Shown here: positions 5,702-6,011 of the stretch, in pieces | Layout of the letters: each line of letters starts with the position of its first letter | Position numbering within the stretch: the first letter of the stretch is position 1 | DNA from: Planctomycetota bacterium | GTDB lineage: Bacteria > Planctomycetota > Brocadiia > JAJRTI01 | Reading direction: 5' to 3' | Length of the DNA stretch: 6,011 nt | Assembly (NCBI GenBank): GCA_024278415.1 | Contig: JAJRTI010000812.1 | Coordinates: 1 to 6,011, forward strand | Notes under the pieces: model-generated | Told to the model about the DNA's origin: nothing | What the model saw: the letters and a program-made list of their open reading frames with translations, nothing else | Database searches by the model: none | Made by a program: the position numbers and the translations under genes

Positions 5702-6011
5702 ACAGTCACCCCCGCGCGTCTCCTCGCCGCGGCGATCACGATCTTCTGGGCGGCCATGATGACCGCGCTCGTCAAGCGCGAGATCGTGCCGGCGTGGTCC
5801 GGCGCGGCGCCCGTGAGCTACGAGGCCCTGCTGGCGCGGAACGAACTTGCGCGGCGCTCTAGGATGGGCATCTACTTCCTGCGCCGGCGCATCGGCGCGG
5901 TCGAGACGTACGTCCAGCGCGCCCGCGGCCGCACGATCCATATCTCGTCGCGCATGAGGCTGGCCATGGGAGAGTTGAAGCTCCCGCTTGTGGGCGCGCT
6001 TGGCTCCGTCA
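5669..6011 (+). CDS. N-terminal part of a membrane-anchored protein of unknown function (cut by window end)
   Basis: This frame has no stop from its start to the window edge, giving 114 residues, and its codons from about 5700 on have the G/C-rich third positions of the neighbouring genes. I do not recognise the family. Residues 1-17 are basic (K5, R9, K10, R17). Residues about 18-35 (LLAAAITIFWAAMMTALV) form one membrane segment or an uncleaved signal anchor, which would place the rest outside the cytoplasm. The following part includes RMGIYFLRRRIGAVETY and HISSRMRLAMGEL and looks like alternating beta-strands. A resemblance to regions preceding transglutaminase-like domains in some secreted bacterial proteins is a faint memory, not a call. 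The start is uncertain: ATG 5669 has a weak GGA 7 nt upstream, ATG 5657 is in frame without one, and TTG 5699 would exclude the repeat-derived residues. Confidence 0.7.
   Translation, partial: MDQSKIGNRKLTVTPARLLAAAITIFWAAMMTALVKREIVPAWSGAAPVSYEALLARNELARRSRMGIYFLRRRIGAVETYVQRARGRTIHISSRMRLAMGELKLPLVGALGSV

Noticed and set aside
5548..5862. Open frame of 104 codons on the + strand, and its minus-strand counterpart at 5552-5941
   Set aside because: They cross the hairpin repeats and overlap, in the wrong frame, the membrane-anchored protein, whose codon bias and membrane segment are far more gene-like.

Overview
This window comes from a high-GC bacterial genome. It holds three complete genes, all on the + strand, plus the first ~114 codons of a fourth that runs off the right edge. 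Three things loosely suggest a Planctomycetota/Verrucomicrobiota-type or related environmental bacterium: a secreted sialate O-acetylesterase-like enzyme with a long extra C-terminal module, weak or absent Shine-Dalgarno sites on some genes, and intergenic hairpin repeats of the GTCCC-GGGAC and CCCAGC-GCTGGG kind. This placement is inference, because the window has no rRNA or other phylogenetic marker.

Layout. Positions 1-194 are a leader with no convincing gene; a remnant of an upstream gene may end at 112. A hairpin and a good ribosome binding site precede 195. Positions 195-2390 encode an exported SASA-family esterase of 731 aa. Positions 2391-2665 are a spacer with a short direct repeat, several GC-rich hairpins and a textbook sigma70-type promoter (TTGAAC, 17 bp, TATAAT). 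This promoter should drive tldD (2666-4033) and tldE/pmbA (4030-5313), which overlap by ATGA and form a translationally coupled operon. Positions 5314-5668 are an unusual repeat-dense spacer. Positions 5669-6011 are the start of a gene for a protein with one N-terminal membrane anchor and unknown function.

The genes do not form one obvious pathway. The esterase is an exported carbohydrate deacetylase by family. TldD and TldE are the two subunits of a cytoplasmic metalloprotease that cuts unfolded or modified peptides in known cases. No peptide precursor or modification enzyme is visible here, so its substrate cannot be named.

The most notable feature is the 5361-5561 repeat. A 46-nt unit made of two hairpins joined by a linker occurs twice, in opposite orientation and at exactly the same length. 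The two copies differ by two compensatory base-pair swaps, one in each stem. Between them lies a perfect 21-bp inverted repeat whose arms contain the same small hairpin type, so the whole ~200 bp is nearly mirror-symmetric about position 5460. This resembles a REPIN/BIME-like non-autonomous mobile repeat. A second, AT-richer repeat family flanks it and runs into the first codons of the last gene.
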